Source of the DNA: Pseudomonadota bacterium | GTDB taxonomy: Bacteria > Pseudomonadota > Gammaproteobacteria > Burkholderiales > Thiobacillaceae | Assembly (NCBI GenBank): GCA_021821425.1 | Contig: JAKACL010000038.1 | Coordinates: 1-14,414 of the forward strand | Length of the DNA stretch: 14,414 bases | Direction: 5' to 3' | Shown here: one piece after another, positions 1 through 7,946 of the stretch | How positions within the stretch are numbered: position 1 is the first letter of the stretch | How the letters are laid out: each line of letters starts with the position of its first letter | Position numbers and translations under genes: made by a program | Notes under the pieces: model-generated | What the model saw: only the letters and a program-made list of their open reading frames with translations | The model's database searches: none | What the model was told of the DNA's origin: nothing

Positions 1-96
1 TTGCGGCGGGCGATTTACCTGAGCCCGAATTTGGCCTTCCTGCGTTTCGCATTCAGGATGTGGCTGCCGCGTCCCTCAGATCGCGAATCCGGTTAG
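1..96 (+). CDS. 3' end of an unidentified protein (partial)
   Basis: Frame 1 is open from the window edge to a TAG at 94-96 and encodes about 31 residues ending in WLPRPSDRESG. Third codon positions are mostly G or C, as in the genes that follow, which favours this frame over frame 3 (also open, to a TAA at 144-146, overlapping the next gene). The fragment is basic and hydrophobic, and it could be the tail of a glycosyltransferase or membrane protein. No family can be named from so little sequence. It would be the gene immediately upstream in the plus-strand run, 39 nt before the methyltransferase start. Confidence 0.35.
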   Translation: MRRAIYLSPNLAFLRFAFRMWLPRPSDRESG

Positions 97-121
97 AGAC
101 CAAAGATCCATCCTCGGACAC

Positions 122-128
122 AAGGGAG
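122..128 (+). promoter_or_regulatory. Shine-Dalgarno site of the methyltransferase gene
   Basis: AAGGGAG lies 7 nt upstream of the ATG at 136. It is one of the few clear ribosome binding sites in the window. It decides between the ATG at 136 and the in-frame GTG at 130, which would almost touch the site. Confidence 0.6.
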
Positions 129-135
129 AGTGCAT

Positions 136-921
136 ATGCGCGATAAAAGACAAGTCATACAGGATGACGATTATTCGTTTCCTTATCACTACGTGCCGCA
201 GTTCGAGCCTGGCTACACGCAGACTTACTCATGGTCGTGGGGGCTGTATTACGTCAGCGCGATGCAATTCGTGCTGGAGCAGGTCAAGCATCGAAATCCT
301 GCCTCGGTGGCAGATATCGGCACCGGGGATGGCCGTTTGGTGCGGGAACTGTCGATCATGCTGCCCGATGCGCGCATAGCCGGCGTGGATTATTCGGACC
401 GTGCAATCCAGCTGGCGCGGGCGCTGAATCCGACTCTCGACTTTCGCTGTCTCGACATCACACGCGAGCCGGTGGGTGAAACCTTCGATGTTCTGACCCT
501 GATCGAGGTTTTCGAACACATCCCACCTGATATTGCAGATGCGTTCGTAGCGGCCCTTCACCCCCTTCTGCGCGAAGATGGCTGCCTGCTGGTGACCGTT
601 CCCCATGAAAACATCCGGGTCTCGGCCAAGCATTTCCAGCATTTCTCGGCCCAAAAATTGCTGAACTATTTCGAACCCCATTTCATCCTTGAAGAAACCG
701 CCTTTCTCGACAGGCGTAGCCCCATGGTCAAGCTGATCAGAAAAACGCTGGAGAACAAGTATTTCATCCTGGCCCACTGGGGAATCCGCAATCGCCTTTA
801 CAGGATGTACAAGCATTTTTTCCTGCTTTCGGACGAGCCTCATTGCGGGAGGATATTCATGCGCTTCCGTCCCAGGCCTGCCGAACCGTCAGGAACCCGA
901 ATCAAATCAACATCAATATAG
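136..921 (+). CDS. Class I SAM-dependent methyltransferase
   Basis: The gene encodes 261 residues. A Rossmann-type SAM-binding core is visible: motif I VADIGTGDGRL at about residues 58-68, an acidic strand-2 end in GVDYSDRAIQLA, then the LIEVFEHIPP segment typical of Methyltransf_11/23 proteins. The protein is soluble, with no signal peptide or membrane segment. The N-terminal 45 residues are rich in Tyr and Trp and could contribute to acceptor binding. In this context the likely substrate is a sugar or sugar-lipid intermediate of the exopolysaccharide (inference); O- versus N-methylation cannot be told. The ATG at 136 is preferred over GTG 130 because of the AAGGGAG site. A GT2 gene follows after 17 nt, so the two are probably co-transcribed. 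Confidence 0.85.
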   Translation: MRDKRQVIQDDDYSFPYHYVPQFEPGYTQTYSWSWGLYYVSAMQFVLEQVKHRNPASVADIGTGDGRLVRELSIMLPDARIAGVDYSDRAIQLARALNPTLDFRCLDITREPVGETFDVLTLIEVFEHIPPDIADAFVAALHPLLREDGCLLVTVPHENIRVSAKHFQHFSAQKLLNYFEPHFILEETAFLDRRSPMVKLIRKTLENKYFILAHWGIRNRLYRMYKHFFLLSDEPHCGRIFMRFRPRPAEPSGTRIKSTSI

Positions 922-938
922 ACATCAACAACACGATC

Positions 939-1850
939 GTGGAAGCCAGCATCATTATCTGCACCTACAACCGGGCCGAGTCTTTACGGGACACGCTGGG
1001 ATTCTTGCGTGCGCTCGAGGTGCGCCCTGGCGTACAGTGGGAAGTGATCGTCGTCGACAACAACTCGAAAGACCACACGCGCCAGGTCGTCGAGAAAGCA
1101 CAACACGACTGGCCACAGCTGCGCTATGCGTTCGAGGCCAAACAGGGGCTTTCCCACGCGCGCAATCATGGGATCGGCTGTGCGCAGGGCGAGGTCATCC
1201 TGTTCACGGATGACGACGTGCTGCCCGAGCCGGGCTGGCTGGAGACTACGTTGACCGGACTCGAAAAATACGGCGCCGATGCCTCCGGGGGCTACATCGC
1301 CCCGATCTGGGAAACGCCACCGCCAGACTGGCTGACCGAGCGGTTTTACGGATTTCTGGCGGTGCGAACGGATCGCACGGATGACTACCTCATCAGCAGC
1401 ACGGACCAGATGCCATTCGGTGCCAACATGGCGTTCCGAAAAAGCGTGTTCGACAAGGTTGGACTGTTCGACACCAGTCGCGGTCGCAAGGGCACAGTGC
1501 TGGCCAGCGGCGAGGATGGCGAGATGTTCGAGCGCATTCTAGCGGCGGGCTGCAAAGCGGTTTTTCTCGGCCAGTCGCGTGTGCATCACAAGGTTGAAGC
1601 GTTTCGCCTGACAAAGCGCTATTTTCGTCGCTGGCGCTTTCAGACGAGCCGGAATATTGCACAAAGCCGCGGTCTCACAGGGGATCGGCGGATTTTCAAT
1701 ATCCCGCTTTTCGTTTTTCCCCAGCTGATGCGGGCCGTCCTGCGTATGGCGTGGGGACACCTGACCCAGCCCCGCGACGAGGCCTTCAATCGGGAGATCG
1801 TCGTCTTCCATTTTCTGGGCCTGATCCAGGGCCTTTACCGCGCGCGCTGA
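939..1850 (+). CDS. Family 2 glycosyltransferase (GT-A fold)
   Basis: The gene encodes about 303 residues from a GTG at 939. The protein opens directly with the GT2 nucleotide-sugar strand (ASIIICTYNRAESL) and continues with VIVVDNNSKD. It has a metal-binding acidic triplet FTDDDVLPEPGWL (D91-D93) and a SGED motif (E192-D193) supplying the likely catalytic base. It is predicted to be a cytoplasmic or membrane-associated inverting sugar transferase acting on a lipid-linked intermediate; donor and acceptor are unknown. A TTG at 843 keeps the frame open farther upstream, but that would add a non-conserved Asn/Ile-rich leader overlapping the methyltransferase, so GTG 939 is chosen although no Shine-Dalgarno is visible. 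Its first domain resembles the GT2 domain of the next gene, 3 nt downstream, suggesting an old duplication. Confidence 0.88.
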   Translation: MEASIIICTYNRAESLRDTLGFLRALEVRPGVQWEVIVVDNNSKDHTRQVVEKAQHDWPQLRYAFEAKQGLSHARNHGIGCAQGEVILFTDDDVLPEPGWLETTLTGLEKYGADASGGYIAPIWETPPPDWLTERFYGFLAVRTDRTDDYLISSTDQMPFGANMAFRKSVFDKVGLFDTSRGRKGTVLASGEDGEMFERILAAGCKAVFLGQSRVHHKVEAFRLTKRYFRRWRFQTSRNIAQSRGLTGDRRIFNIPLFVFPQLMRAVLRMAWGHLTQPRDEAFNREIVVFHFLGLIQGLYRAR

Positions 1851-1853
1851 CTC

Positions 1854-4800
1854 GTGGCCGATTCTCTCACCATCCTGATCTGCACCCACAATCGCGCAGA
1901 CCTGCTCGAACGGGTTCTGACGTCGATCAATGCGGCCAAGCATCCTGCCATGCCGACGAAAATCCTTGTCGCTGCCAACGCCTGCACCGACGACACCGTG
2001 GAACGCATGCGGGCGTATCAGGCCCTGCAGGCCGAGCGTGGCTGGATTCCCTTGCGGGTGATCGAGGTGCCAGCACCCGGCAAGTCACATGCCCTCAATC
2101 GTGCGATTCCGGAAATCGACACTGAACTGACCGCCTTCGTCGATGACGACCACCGGGTTGATGAGAACTACCTGGTCGCCATCGAACAGGCTGTACACGC
2201 GTGGCCGGATGCTGGCTTGTATTGCGGGCGTATCCTCCCGGACTGGGACGGTACCGAGCCCGAGTGGGTTCACGATGAGGGGCCGTACCGCATCTACCCG
2301 TTGCCGGTTCCGCGCTACGACCAGGGCGACGAAGCCAAGACAATTTCCCCTGACAAAGGCCCCATCCCCGGCGGAGGAAATCTCGTGGTCCGCCGCGCAG
2401 TATTCGAACTGACAGGGCAATTTTCGACCGAGCTTGGTCCGCACGGGCACGATCTGGGGGGCGGAGAGGACAGCGAATACGTGATGCGCGCAATGACGCG
2501 CAGCGTGCGCTGCCAGTATGTGCCGGGCATGGTGCAATATCATTATGTCGACACCGAGCGCCTGCGGCTGGGCTACCTGCTCAAGAAAAGCTACCATCGC
2601 ACTCGCTCGACTTCGCGCATTCATGGGAGCGGTTCTGTACCGCTTTACATGTGGCGCAAGCTTGGCGAGTATGTGTTCCATAGCCTACTGAGCCTGTCGT
2701 GGGCACGGCGCCGCTTTTATTGCATGCGCACAGCCGCAGCGCTCGGTGAAATACAGGGCCGTCGCGAGTCGGGGCATCGAAAGAAGAAACTCGTCCTCCC
2801 ACCCGACCAGGGCATGGTCGCTGTCCAGCTGCTGTCGCCCATCACGGTCGCGTGCGCCCTGATCGCCTGGTTCGCGAGCGGCGATGCCAAATGGGCAGGC
2901 CTGCTGCCCGCTACCGGAGCGGCCTCGCTGGGGGCGGTCGCGCTGCTCGCCAAGTCGCTGGTCAATTTCTCGCAGACCGGGCCGCGCATGCACGAGAAAG
3001 TGCTCACACACTACCGGCGCTACACCCTGTTGGCGCTGGCACGCCTGACTGCCTGGACGTTTGCGCTGATGTTGTTCACCGGCGGCGCTGGGGTGTTGCT
3101 GTACTTCATGCTCAACACTGTAATCGGTGCGTCATGGTCGATGGGCCTGGCATTCATCGCCGCCATTCTGGGCGTGCTGGGCGCGTTCGCGCTGCAATTC
3201 ATTCGCAAGTTGCGCTTCAATCCCGGCCTCCTGGTGGCGTCGATGCATTACCGCATGAGCCGGCTGTACCTGCTTTGGCAGGGGATGACGCCGGCCCGGA
3301 TCGCGAGCCTGCAAGGCGGCGCGATGGGCCTTGTCGGGCTGCTGCTCGCGGCCGCCAGCTGGCAATTATCGAAAGAGGGCCGACTCGGCGACCTCATGGC
3401 GCTGTGGGCGGCCATACTGTTTTTTGTAGGGACAACCACCTGGGCGAGCTGGCAGCCGCTGGCACGTGCCCCGCGCATGCGGCCCGTACGCGCAGCCGAT
3501 GCGCCGCCCAATATCCTGATGATCGGCTCCGACACGCTGCGCGCCGACCGGCTGGGTGCATTGGGCTACCGCCGCGCGCTGACGCCCAACATCGATGCGC
3601 TGGCTGCATCCGGCACTTTGTTCTCAAACTGTTATGTGCCCTGCGCGCGCACCGCACCCAGCCTGATCTCGATGCTTACCGGCACCTGGCCGCACACGCA
3701 CGGCATCCGTGACAACTTCATACCCGATGGGGATACGCAGCTCAAGATGGATGCGCTGCCCACGCTGTTAAGGCAGGGGGGCTATCGCACCGCTGCAATC
3801 TCGGACTGGTGCGGCGCCGACATGGGCAAGTTTTCGTTCGGCTTCGACTACACCGACCTGCCGGAAGACCAGTGGAACCTGAAATACCTGATCCGCCAGG
3901 GGCCCAAGGACCTGCGCCTGTACATTTCGCTGTTCACCCACAACCGGCTTGGCCGCCTGTTTCTGCCGGAGCTGTACTACCTGGGCGGCGTGCCGCTGAC
4001 ACAGCCGCTGGGCAGGCGTGCACGGCGGCTGGTATCGCGCCTGGCCGAAAGTGCGGAGCCTTTTTTCCTCAATGTGTTTTATTCCACCACACACCCGCCG
4101 TTTGCTTCCGAGTGGCCGTGGTACACGCGCTTCGCCGATCCGGGATACTCAGGCGAATCCAAGTTCGCGATGACGCGTCTCACCGACCCGTTCGACATCA
4201 TTCGCCGCCAGGGCGCGCCGAAGGAGGAGTTCGACCTCGACCAGATCATCGATCTGTACGATGGGTGCGTGGCGGAATTTGACGATGAAGTGGGGAAGAT
4301 GCTGTCTCATCTTGAAACATGCGGGTTGTCGAGCAGCACGGTTGTTGTCGTCTACTCCGATCACGGCATGGAATTCTTCGAGCATGACACCTGGGGCCAG
4401 GGCAACTCAGCCGTCGGTGAAGCCAGCCCGCGGATCCCGCTTGTCATCCGTGATCCGCGCCTGACGCCCGCAGGGGAAATAGACCGGGTGGTGCGTTCGA
4501 TCGATCTGGCCCCCACCCTGCTTGAACTTGCCGGCCAGCCCCCGGCTCCTGCGATGGACGGGGTATCGCTTGCGGGCTGCCTGTCAGCGAACGGCGTCTG
4601 CCCGGAGCTCGACGCCTTCAATGAAACCGGCATCTGGATCACCGACATTCCCGGTCTGCCCGAGGACCATCTGCGCTATCCGGATTTGCTGGAGCTGATG
4701 GAGGTGCCGGATCGGGCCAGCGGCACGTTGGCGATCAAACAGGAATACGGCGAGGGGATACTTGCCGCCAAGGACCGTATGCTCCGTCATGGCCGCTGGA

Positions 4801-4961
4801 AACTCGTGTATCAGCCGCTCAATAGCAACTATGTACTGCGCCTGTACGATCTGGAATCCGATCCAGCCTGCCGCCACGATGTGTCAGCACAACATGCCGA
4901 CATCACTGCGGATTTGTGGGAACGCCTGCAAGCCTTTGTTGACCGGACTGAGCACCTGTGA
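1854..4961 (+). CDS. Fusion: GT2 glycosyltransferase - membrane segments - alkaline-phosphatase/sulfatase-superfamily domain
   Basis: The gene encodes 1035 residues, with a GTG start 3 nt after the previous stop. Residues 5-280 are a GT2 domain: LTILICTHNRADLL, the DDD metal triplet at 97-99, and GGGED with E205-D206. Residues about 322-533 hold five or six hydrophobic segments (near 323-341, 348-368, 391-421, 428-450, 488-508 and 514-533). From residue 552 an alkaline-phosphatase-superfamily domain begins: PNILMIGSDTLRADR with metal ligand D560, TAPSLISMLTG with T600 in the nucleophile slot, and YSDHG with D836/H837. Classical sulfatases have Cys or Ser in C/S-x-P-x-R at the T600 position. 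Thr there is used by phosphoethanolamine and phosphoglycerol transferases such as EptA and LtaS, so phospho-group transfer or phosphodiesterase chemistry is more likely than sulfate hydrolysis (inference). The frame is open throughout, so this looks like one polypeptide. Confidence 0.85.
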   Translation: MADSLTILICTHNRADLLERVLTSINAAKHPAMPTKILVAANACTDDTVERMRAYQALQAERGWIPLRVIEVPAPGKSHALNRAIPEIDTELTAFVDDDHRVDENYLVAIEQAVHAWPDAGLYCGRILPDWDGTEPEWVHDEGPYRIYPLPVPRYDQGDEAKTISPDKGPIPGGGNLVVRRAVFELTGQFSTELGPHGHDLGGGEDSEYVMRAMTRSVRCQYVPGMVQYHYVDTERLRLGYLLKKSYHRTRSTSRIHGSGSVPLYMWRKLGEYVFHSLLSLSWARRRFYCMRTAAALGEIQGRRESGHRKKKLVLPPDQGMVAVQLLSPITVACALIAWFASGDAKWAGLLPATGAASLGAVALLAKSLVNFSQTGPRMHEKVLTHYRRYTLLALARLTAWTFALMLFTGGAGVLLYFMLNTVIGASWSMGLAFIAAILGVLGAFALQFIRKLRFNPGLLVASMHYRMSRLYLLWQGMTPARIASLQGGAMGLVGLLLAAASWQLSKEGRLGDLMALWAAILFFVGTTTWASWQPLARAPRMRPVRAADAPPNILMIGSDTLRADRLGALGYRRALTPNIDALAASGTLFSNCYVPCARTAPSLISMLTGTWPHTHGIRDNFIPDGDTQLKMDALPTLLRQGGYRTAAISDWCGADMGKFSFGFDYTDLPEDQWNLKYLIRQGPKDLRLYISLFTHNRLGRLFLPELYYLGGVPLTQPLGRRARRLVSRLAESAEPFFLNVFYSTTHPPFASEWPWYTRFADPGYSGESKFAMTRLTDPFDIIRRQGAPKEEFDLDQIIDLYDGCVAEFDDEVGKMLSHLETCGLSSSTVVVVYSDHGMEFFEHDTWGQGNSAVGEASPRIPLVIRDPRLTPAGEIDRVVRSIDLAPTLLELAGQPPAPAMDGVSLAGCLSANGVCPELDAFNETGIWITDIPGLPEDHLRYPDLLELMEVPDRASGTLAIKQEYGEGILAAKDRMLRHGRWKLVYQPLNSNYVLRLYDLESDPACRHDVSAQHADITADLWERLQAFVDRTEHL

Positions 4962-4994
4962 CCTGCTGATGGGTGGCGCAGGTATCCGGCGCGG

Positions 4995-5765
4995 TCAATC
5001 CGGACAAAAGCGGCAGTAGGGATTATTCGGCGAACCTATTTTCGGTTGCTCGCCCGGCGCAGGGGCAGCAGCGGGTTCTGCCTTGTCGGGCTCGGCCGGC
5101 GCTGCGGTCACCGCAGCTGGCGCGACATCTGCCGGTGTGGCGGCTTCCGTGTCAGCCTCCCGCGCCGATCGAATCGGTTCAGGATACGGCAGCTTGCCGC
5201 CCAGTTCGCTGTAACGACGTTGCAGGCTTCTGGTATCGGGGTTGTGCCGCAAGCCTTCGCTGACCGTTTCCAAGGCCTTGCCGCGATTTTTCATCTTGCC
5301 GTACAGATCGGCCAGCGTCAGGTAGGCGCGCGGCTGCTTGGGATTCAGTTCAATTGCCTGGAGCAGGTTGCTCACTGCTTCGCCGTCACGTTTCATCATC
5401 GACAGGGCGATGCCGCGATTCATCAGGATTTCCGGGCGCATGTAAAAGTCGGGCGCAGCATGCGTCAATACATAGTCGAACTCCCTCACAGCCGCACCCA
5501 GGGTTTCGTTTTTCTTGGAGCTTGACGAACCGCGTACATGGTTCAGCAATTTCAGTCCGACACAGTAGTGATGGATATGAATGAAATCGCTTCCCATGGT
5601 TTTTTGCCAGTTTTTGAACGCATCCGATCCCTGGTTGAAACGCGCTGCGCAATACGGCGGCAGCGCGGCCATCTCAGCCTGCGTGGGCTCCCAGGCGGCC
5701 TTTGCCGATGCAATGGGCAACAGCATGACAAGCCATGAAAGCAGTACTTTGTCAAAATTTCTCAT
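4995..5765 (-). CDS. Secreted TPR-repeat protein with C-terminal YCRFCPD tail
   Basis: The gene encodes 256 residues. A signal peptide is visible (K6, hydrophobic VLLSWLVMLLPIA, likely cleavage after A23 in AKA), so the protein should be periplasmic or exported. The mature N-terminus carries LPPYC (C39) and a histidine-rich IHIHHYC (H63, H65, H66, C68). TPR-like helices follow at about 110-185 (RPEILMNRGIALSMM..., AYLTLADLYGKMKNRGKAL). A Pro/Ala-rich linker then leads to NPYCRFCPD with C251 and C254. TPR proteins usually scaffold complexes, so a role in assembling the export or polymerisation machinery is plausible but unproven. The start is supported by an AGAGGA site 9 nt upstream of the ATG. 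The gene lies 38 nt behind the GT2 gene and is the last of the minus-strand run, convergent with the fusion gene. Confidence 0.8.
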   Translation of the reverse strand: MRNFDKVLLSWLVMLLPIASAKAAWEPTQAEMAALPPYCAARFNQGSDAFKNWQKTMGSDFIHIHHYCVGLKLLNHVRGSSSSKKNETLGAAVREFDYVLTHAAPDFYMRPEILMNRGIALSMMKRDGEAVSNLLQAIELNPKQPRAYLTLADLYGKMKNRGKALETVSEGLRHNPDTRSLQRRYSELGGKLPYPEPIRSAREADTEAATPADVAPAAVTAAPAEPDKAEPAAAPAPGEQPKIGSPNNPYCRFCPD

Positions 5766-5803
5766 CGAATCGAGTCCTCTTTGTATCCAAACATGCGTTT
5801 CGA

Positions 5804-6670
5804 TTATTCGGCGGCATTGATTTCACGGATCGCAAGCCAGTCGAACAGGGTATTCAAGCCGCGCCATTCAAGACGGAGCACTTCAGGAAAACGCGGGTAC
5901 AGATTACGGATATGCTGCGGAAGCAATTCGAAGCCGTCGGGTTGAATGGCTTTCCCCAGCATTTTGTTCTGGTAACCCCGCACGCTGTAGCGTACGCGCC
6001 GCCTGAAATATTTTTTCCATTCGCGCGGCAACCAGGGCGAGACGGAGTCGAATTCGAATCCCGCTTCGTGGGCCACGGTCACCTTGTTGTTGTCCCAGCG
6101 TGTGTCTCCGCGCAAATCCCACTTCAGCATCGCCCCCATCAGCGCGTCCTCACCGATGGTGCCAATGGGCATATTGATCGCCCGGCTGCGGATACGTTCA
6201 ACAAAGGCGCCGCGCAGCCCATACAAGTTGCCTGCAACACCCTTGTTTTCCAGCATGTCACGCTTGAATGCCTCGATGCCGCGTCCACTTTTTGGCAAGG
6301 CGGACACGCCATTGGCCTGCGAATTCTGCTTCAGCGCCAGCGCCATGGCATCAAGCGCACCCGGTGTGGCGCGCACATCGCCATCGATGAAAAAATAGTG
6401 CGAAGCCTCGCGCGGCGACGCCTCATGGACAAACACATTCCAGGCATTGGCCTTGTCGCCCAGCGCGATGGAGACGAGATGGACATTGGGATGGCGGGTC
6501 GCGTATGCGCGCACCAGCGTTTCGGTTCGATCGGTGCAGGCATTCGCCAGCACATAACATTCGATTGTGTGACGGGTGGAAACCTGCAGGCTGTCGAGGC
6601 AGGCAATGATGTTGCGTGCCTCATTATGGGCAAAGACAGCGACGGGCCAGGCTTGCGGAGTGTCAGTCAT
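5804..6670 (-). CDS. Family 2 glycosyltransferase
   Basis: The gene encodes 288 residues. The GT-A signature is VAVFAHNEARNIIACLDSL at the N-terminus, NACTDRTE near residue 45, and the DxD motif FFIDGDVRATPGALD (D96, D98). A downstream IGEDALMG gives the acidic pair usually near the catalytic base. A basic stretch WKKYFRRRVRYS may bind phosphate or lipid. It is probably a cytoplasmic transferase adding a sugar to a lipid-linked glycan; specificity is not visible. It begins 26 nt after the GT4 stop and has no clear Shine-Dalgarno, so translation may depend partly on the upstream cistron. The ATG at 6670 is used because the GT fold starts about eight residues later. Confidence 0.88.
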   Translation of the reverse strand: MTDTPQAWPVAVFAHNEARNIIACLDSLQVSTRHTIECYVLANACTDRTETLVRAYATRHPNVHLVSIALGDKANAWNVFVHEASPREASHYFFIDGDVRATPGALDAMALALKQNSQANGVSALPKSGRGIEAFKRDMLENKGVAGNLYGLRGAFVERIRSRAINMPIGTIGEDALMGAMLKWDLRGDTRWDNNKVTVAHEAGFEFDSVSPWLPREWKKYFRRRVRYSVRGYQNKMLGKAIQPDGFELLPQHIRNLYPRFPEVLRLEWRGLNTLFDWLAIREINAAE

Positions 6671-6696
6671 GAATGGGGGTCAAGGTCGAAGGGCTG

Positions 6697-7833
6697 TCAG
6701 GTTAGGTTCCGGGTTTTTTCGGCGACACGTTCCCAGGAAAATTCGCGTTCGACTCTAAGCAGAGCATGGTGCCCCATTTCCTCGGTAAGCGCAGTCCGGG
6801 TCAACAGGCTGCGCAAGGCGTCCGACACGGCATCCACCGTCGCGCCATCCACCCGAACGCCGGTTTGTTGGTGCAGCACCGCCGATCCCGTGCCCCCTGC
6901 TTCGCCCGCCAGGCTCGGCTTCCCGCACGCGGCCGCCTCGATGAACACCATGCCGAATCCCTCGTTGTCGCCATTGATGTCGCGATTGGGCATGGCGAAC
7001 ACATCGCAGGCATTCATCCAGCGCGGCAGGTCGGCCTCGCTCACCGCGCCCATCCGGTGGACGACATCCCGCACATTATGTTCCGCGATCAGGCCATCGA
7101 GGTAATCGGCGTCCTCGCCGATGCCGGCGATGACATAGCGCACCGGAATGCCCTGGGCATGCAGTTGCGCGACGGCACGGATCATCTGGTCGAAGCCCTT
7201 GCGGCGCGACAGCCGGCCGACCGAGAACACCAGTTTGTCGTCAGGCCGAATGCCGAGCTCTTCACGCAGACCGCTGACGTCCAGGCCTGGCCTGAATACC
7301 GACACGTCGACGCCCGGATAGATGATTGCGATGCGTCCCGGGTCGATACCCATGCCGAGCAAGGTATCGCGGGTGTGCTCGCTGTTCGCGATCACGCGGT
7401 TTGCGTGGCGCAGCGCGAAGCGCATTGCCTTGTATTTTCCACCGCGTCCCCAGGTGGTCAGTTCTTCGCCATGCGCATAGATTACGACCGGGCGAAACGT
7501 CAGGCGCGCCACCGCCCATGCCACCAGACCTTCGGGCAGGGCGCGAAAGGCATGGACCGCATCGAAACGGTGACTCAGCGCCAGTGCCAGCGACTTGAAG
7601 AAGAAGCGCGCGTACATTGCCAGCGATTCAGGACGCAGCCAGGGCACGCGCTTGAGGTTCAGGCGATGAATGGTATTGGGGTGGACGGCGTCGACCGCCT
7701 GCGCGCCCGGCACATCGGCGGTAACGATGTGGATTTCCTTGCCGCCCAGGCGCTTGTAAACTTCGGCCGCCCACACGGCGGTGCCGCCCTTGGTGGGCAG
7801 GAAGAGTTCGGTGAGGACGAGCAGGCGGTTCAT
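6697..7833 (-). CDS. Family 4 glycosyltransferase (GT-B fold)
   Basis: The gene encodes 378 residues, the usual GT4 length. The N-terminal acceptor half has LTELFLPTKGGTAVWA, matching the glycine-rich loop of GT4 enzymes. It also has IYAHGEELTTWGRG and VIANSEHTRDTL. The donor half has VYPG-like IYPGVDVSVFRP (171-182), SVGRLSRRKGFDQ (204-216) and the EX7E motif between E291 and E299 in EGFGMVFIEAAACGKPSLAG. These mark a retaining nucleotide-sugar transferase, probably acting at the cytoplasmic membrane face during repeat-unit assembly (family knowledge plus context). No Shine-Dalgarno is seen before ATG 7833. A dispersed palindromic repeat sits just upstream and separates this gene from the preceding GT2 in the same run. 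Confidence 0.92.
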   Translation of the reverse strand: MNRLLVLTELFLPTKGGTAVWAAEVYKRLGGKEIHIVTADVPGAQAVDAVHPNTIHRLNLKRVPWLRPESLAMYARFFFKSLALALSHRFDAVHAFRALPEGLVAWAVARLTFRPVVIYAHGEELTTWGRGGKYKAMRFALRHANRVIANSEHTRDTLLGMGIDPGRIAIIYPGVDVSVFRPGLDVSGLREELGIRPDDKLVFSVGRLSRRKGFDQMIRAVAQLHAQGIPVRYVIAGIGEDADYLDGLIAEHNVRDVVHRMGAVSEADLPRWMNACDVFAMPNRDINGDNEGFGMVFIEAAACGKPSLAGEAGGTGSAVLHQQTGVRVDGATVDAVSDALRSLLTRTALTEEMGHHALLRVEREFSWERVAEKTRNLT

Positions 7834-7856
7834 GGATATCGGTTTAATGATCTAGC

Positions 7857-7922
7857 TGGATCGCCGTGGCCCTTTTGGCCTCGCGATGACGGGGAGCGCT
7901 GCAAGCGAAACGAAGCAATCCA
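7857..7922. repeat. Dispersed palindromic (REP/MITE-like) intergenic element
   Basis: This 66-bp element fills most of the 113-bp gap between two minus-strand glycosyltransferase genes. Its ends are inverted: TGGAT at 7857-7861 and ATCCA at 7918-7922. Inside is a hairpin in which ATCGC (7860-7864) and GGCC (7868-7871) pair with GGCC (7877-7880) and GCGAT (7882-7886). It resembles from memory the family of intergenic repeats reading roughly TGGATTGCTTCG...CGCGATGACG that occurs in many copies in several proteobacterial genomes. Only one copy is in this window, so its repeat nature rests on that resemblance and on the symmetry. It could affect transcript processing or attenuation between the two genes. 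Confidence 0.55.
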
Positions 7923-7946
7923 CAGGCGCTGGTTGTTCATGGCATG

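Noticed and set aside
843..938. Upstream TTG start for the GT2 gene at 939
   Set aside because: It would overlap the methyltransferase and add an Asn/Ile-rich leader before the conserved first strand of the fold.
3642..3644. C597 as formylglycine site of the sulfatase-like domain
   Set aside because: It lies three residues too early relative to the conserved LTG and is not in a C-x-P-x-R context; T600 occupies the nucleophile position.
4985..5004. TCCGG/CCGGA hairpin as a terminator between the convergent genes ending at 4961 and 4995
   Set aside because: The stem is only 5 bp with a 10-nt loop and no T-run, and it overlaps the minus-strand coding end; such short repeats are expected by chance in GC-rich DNA.
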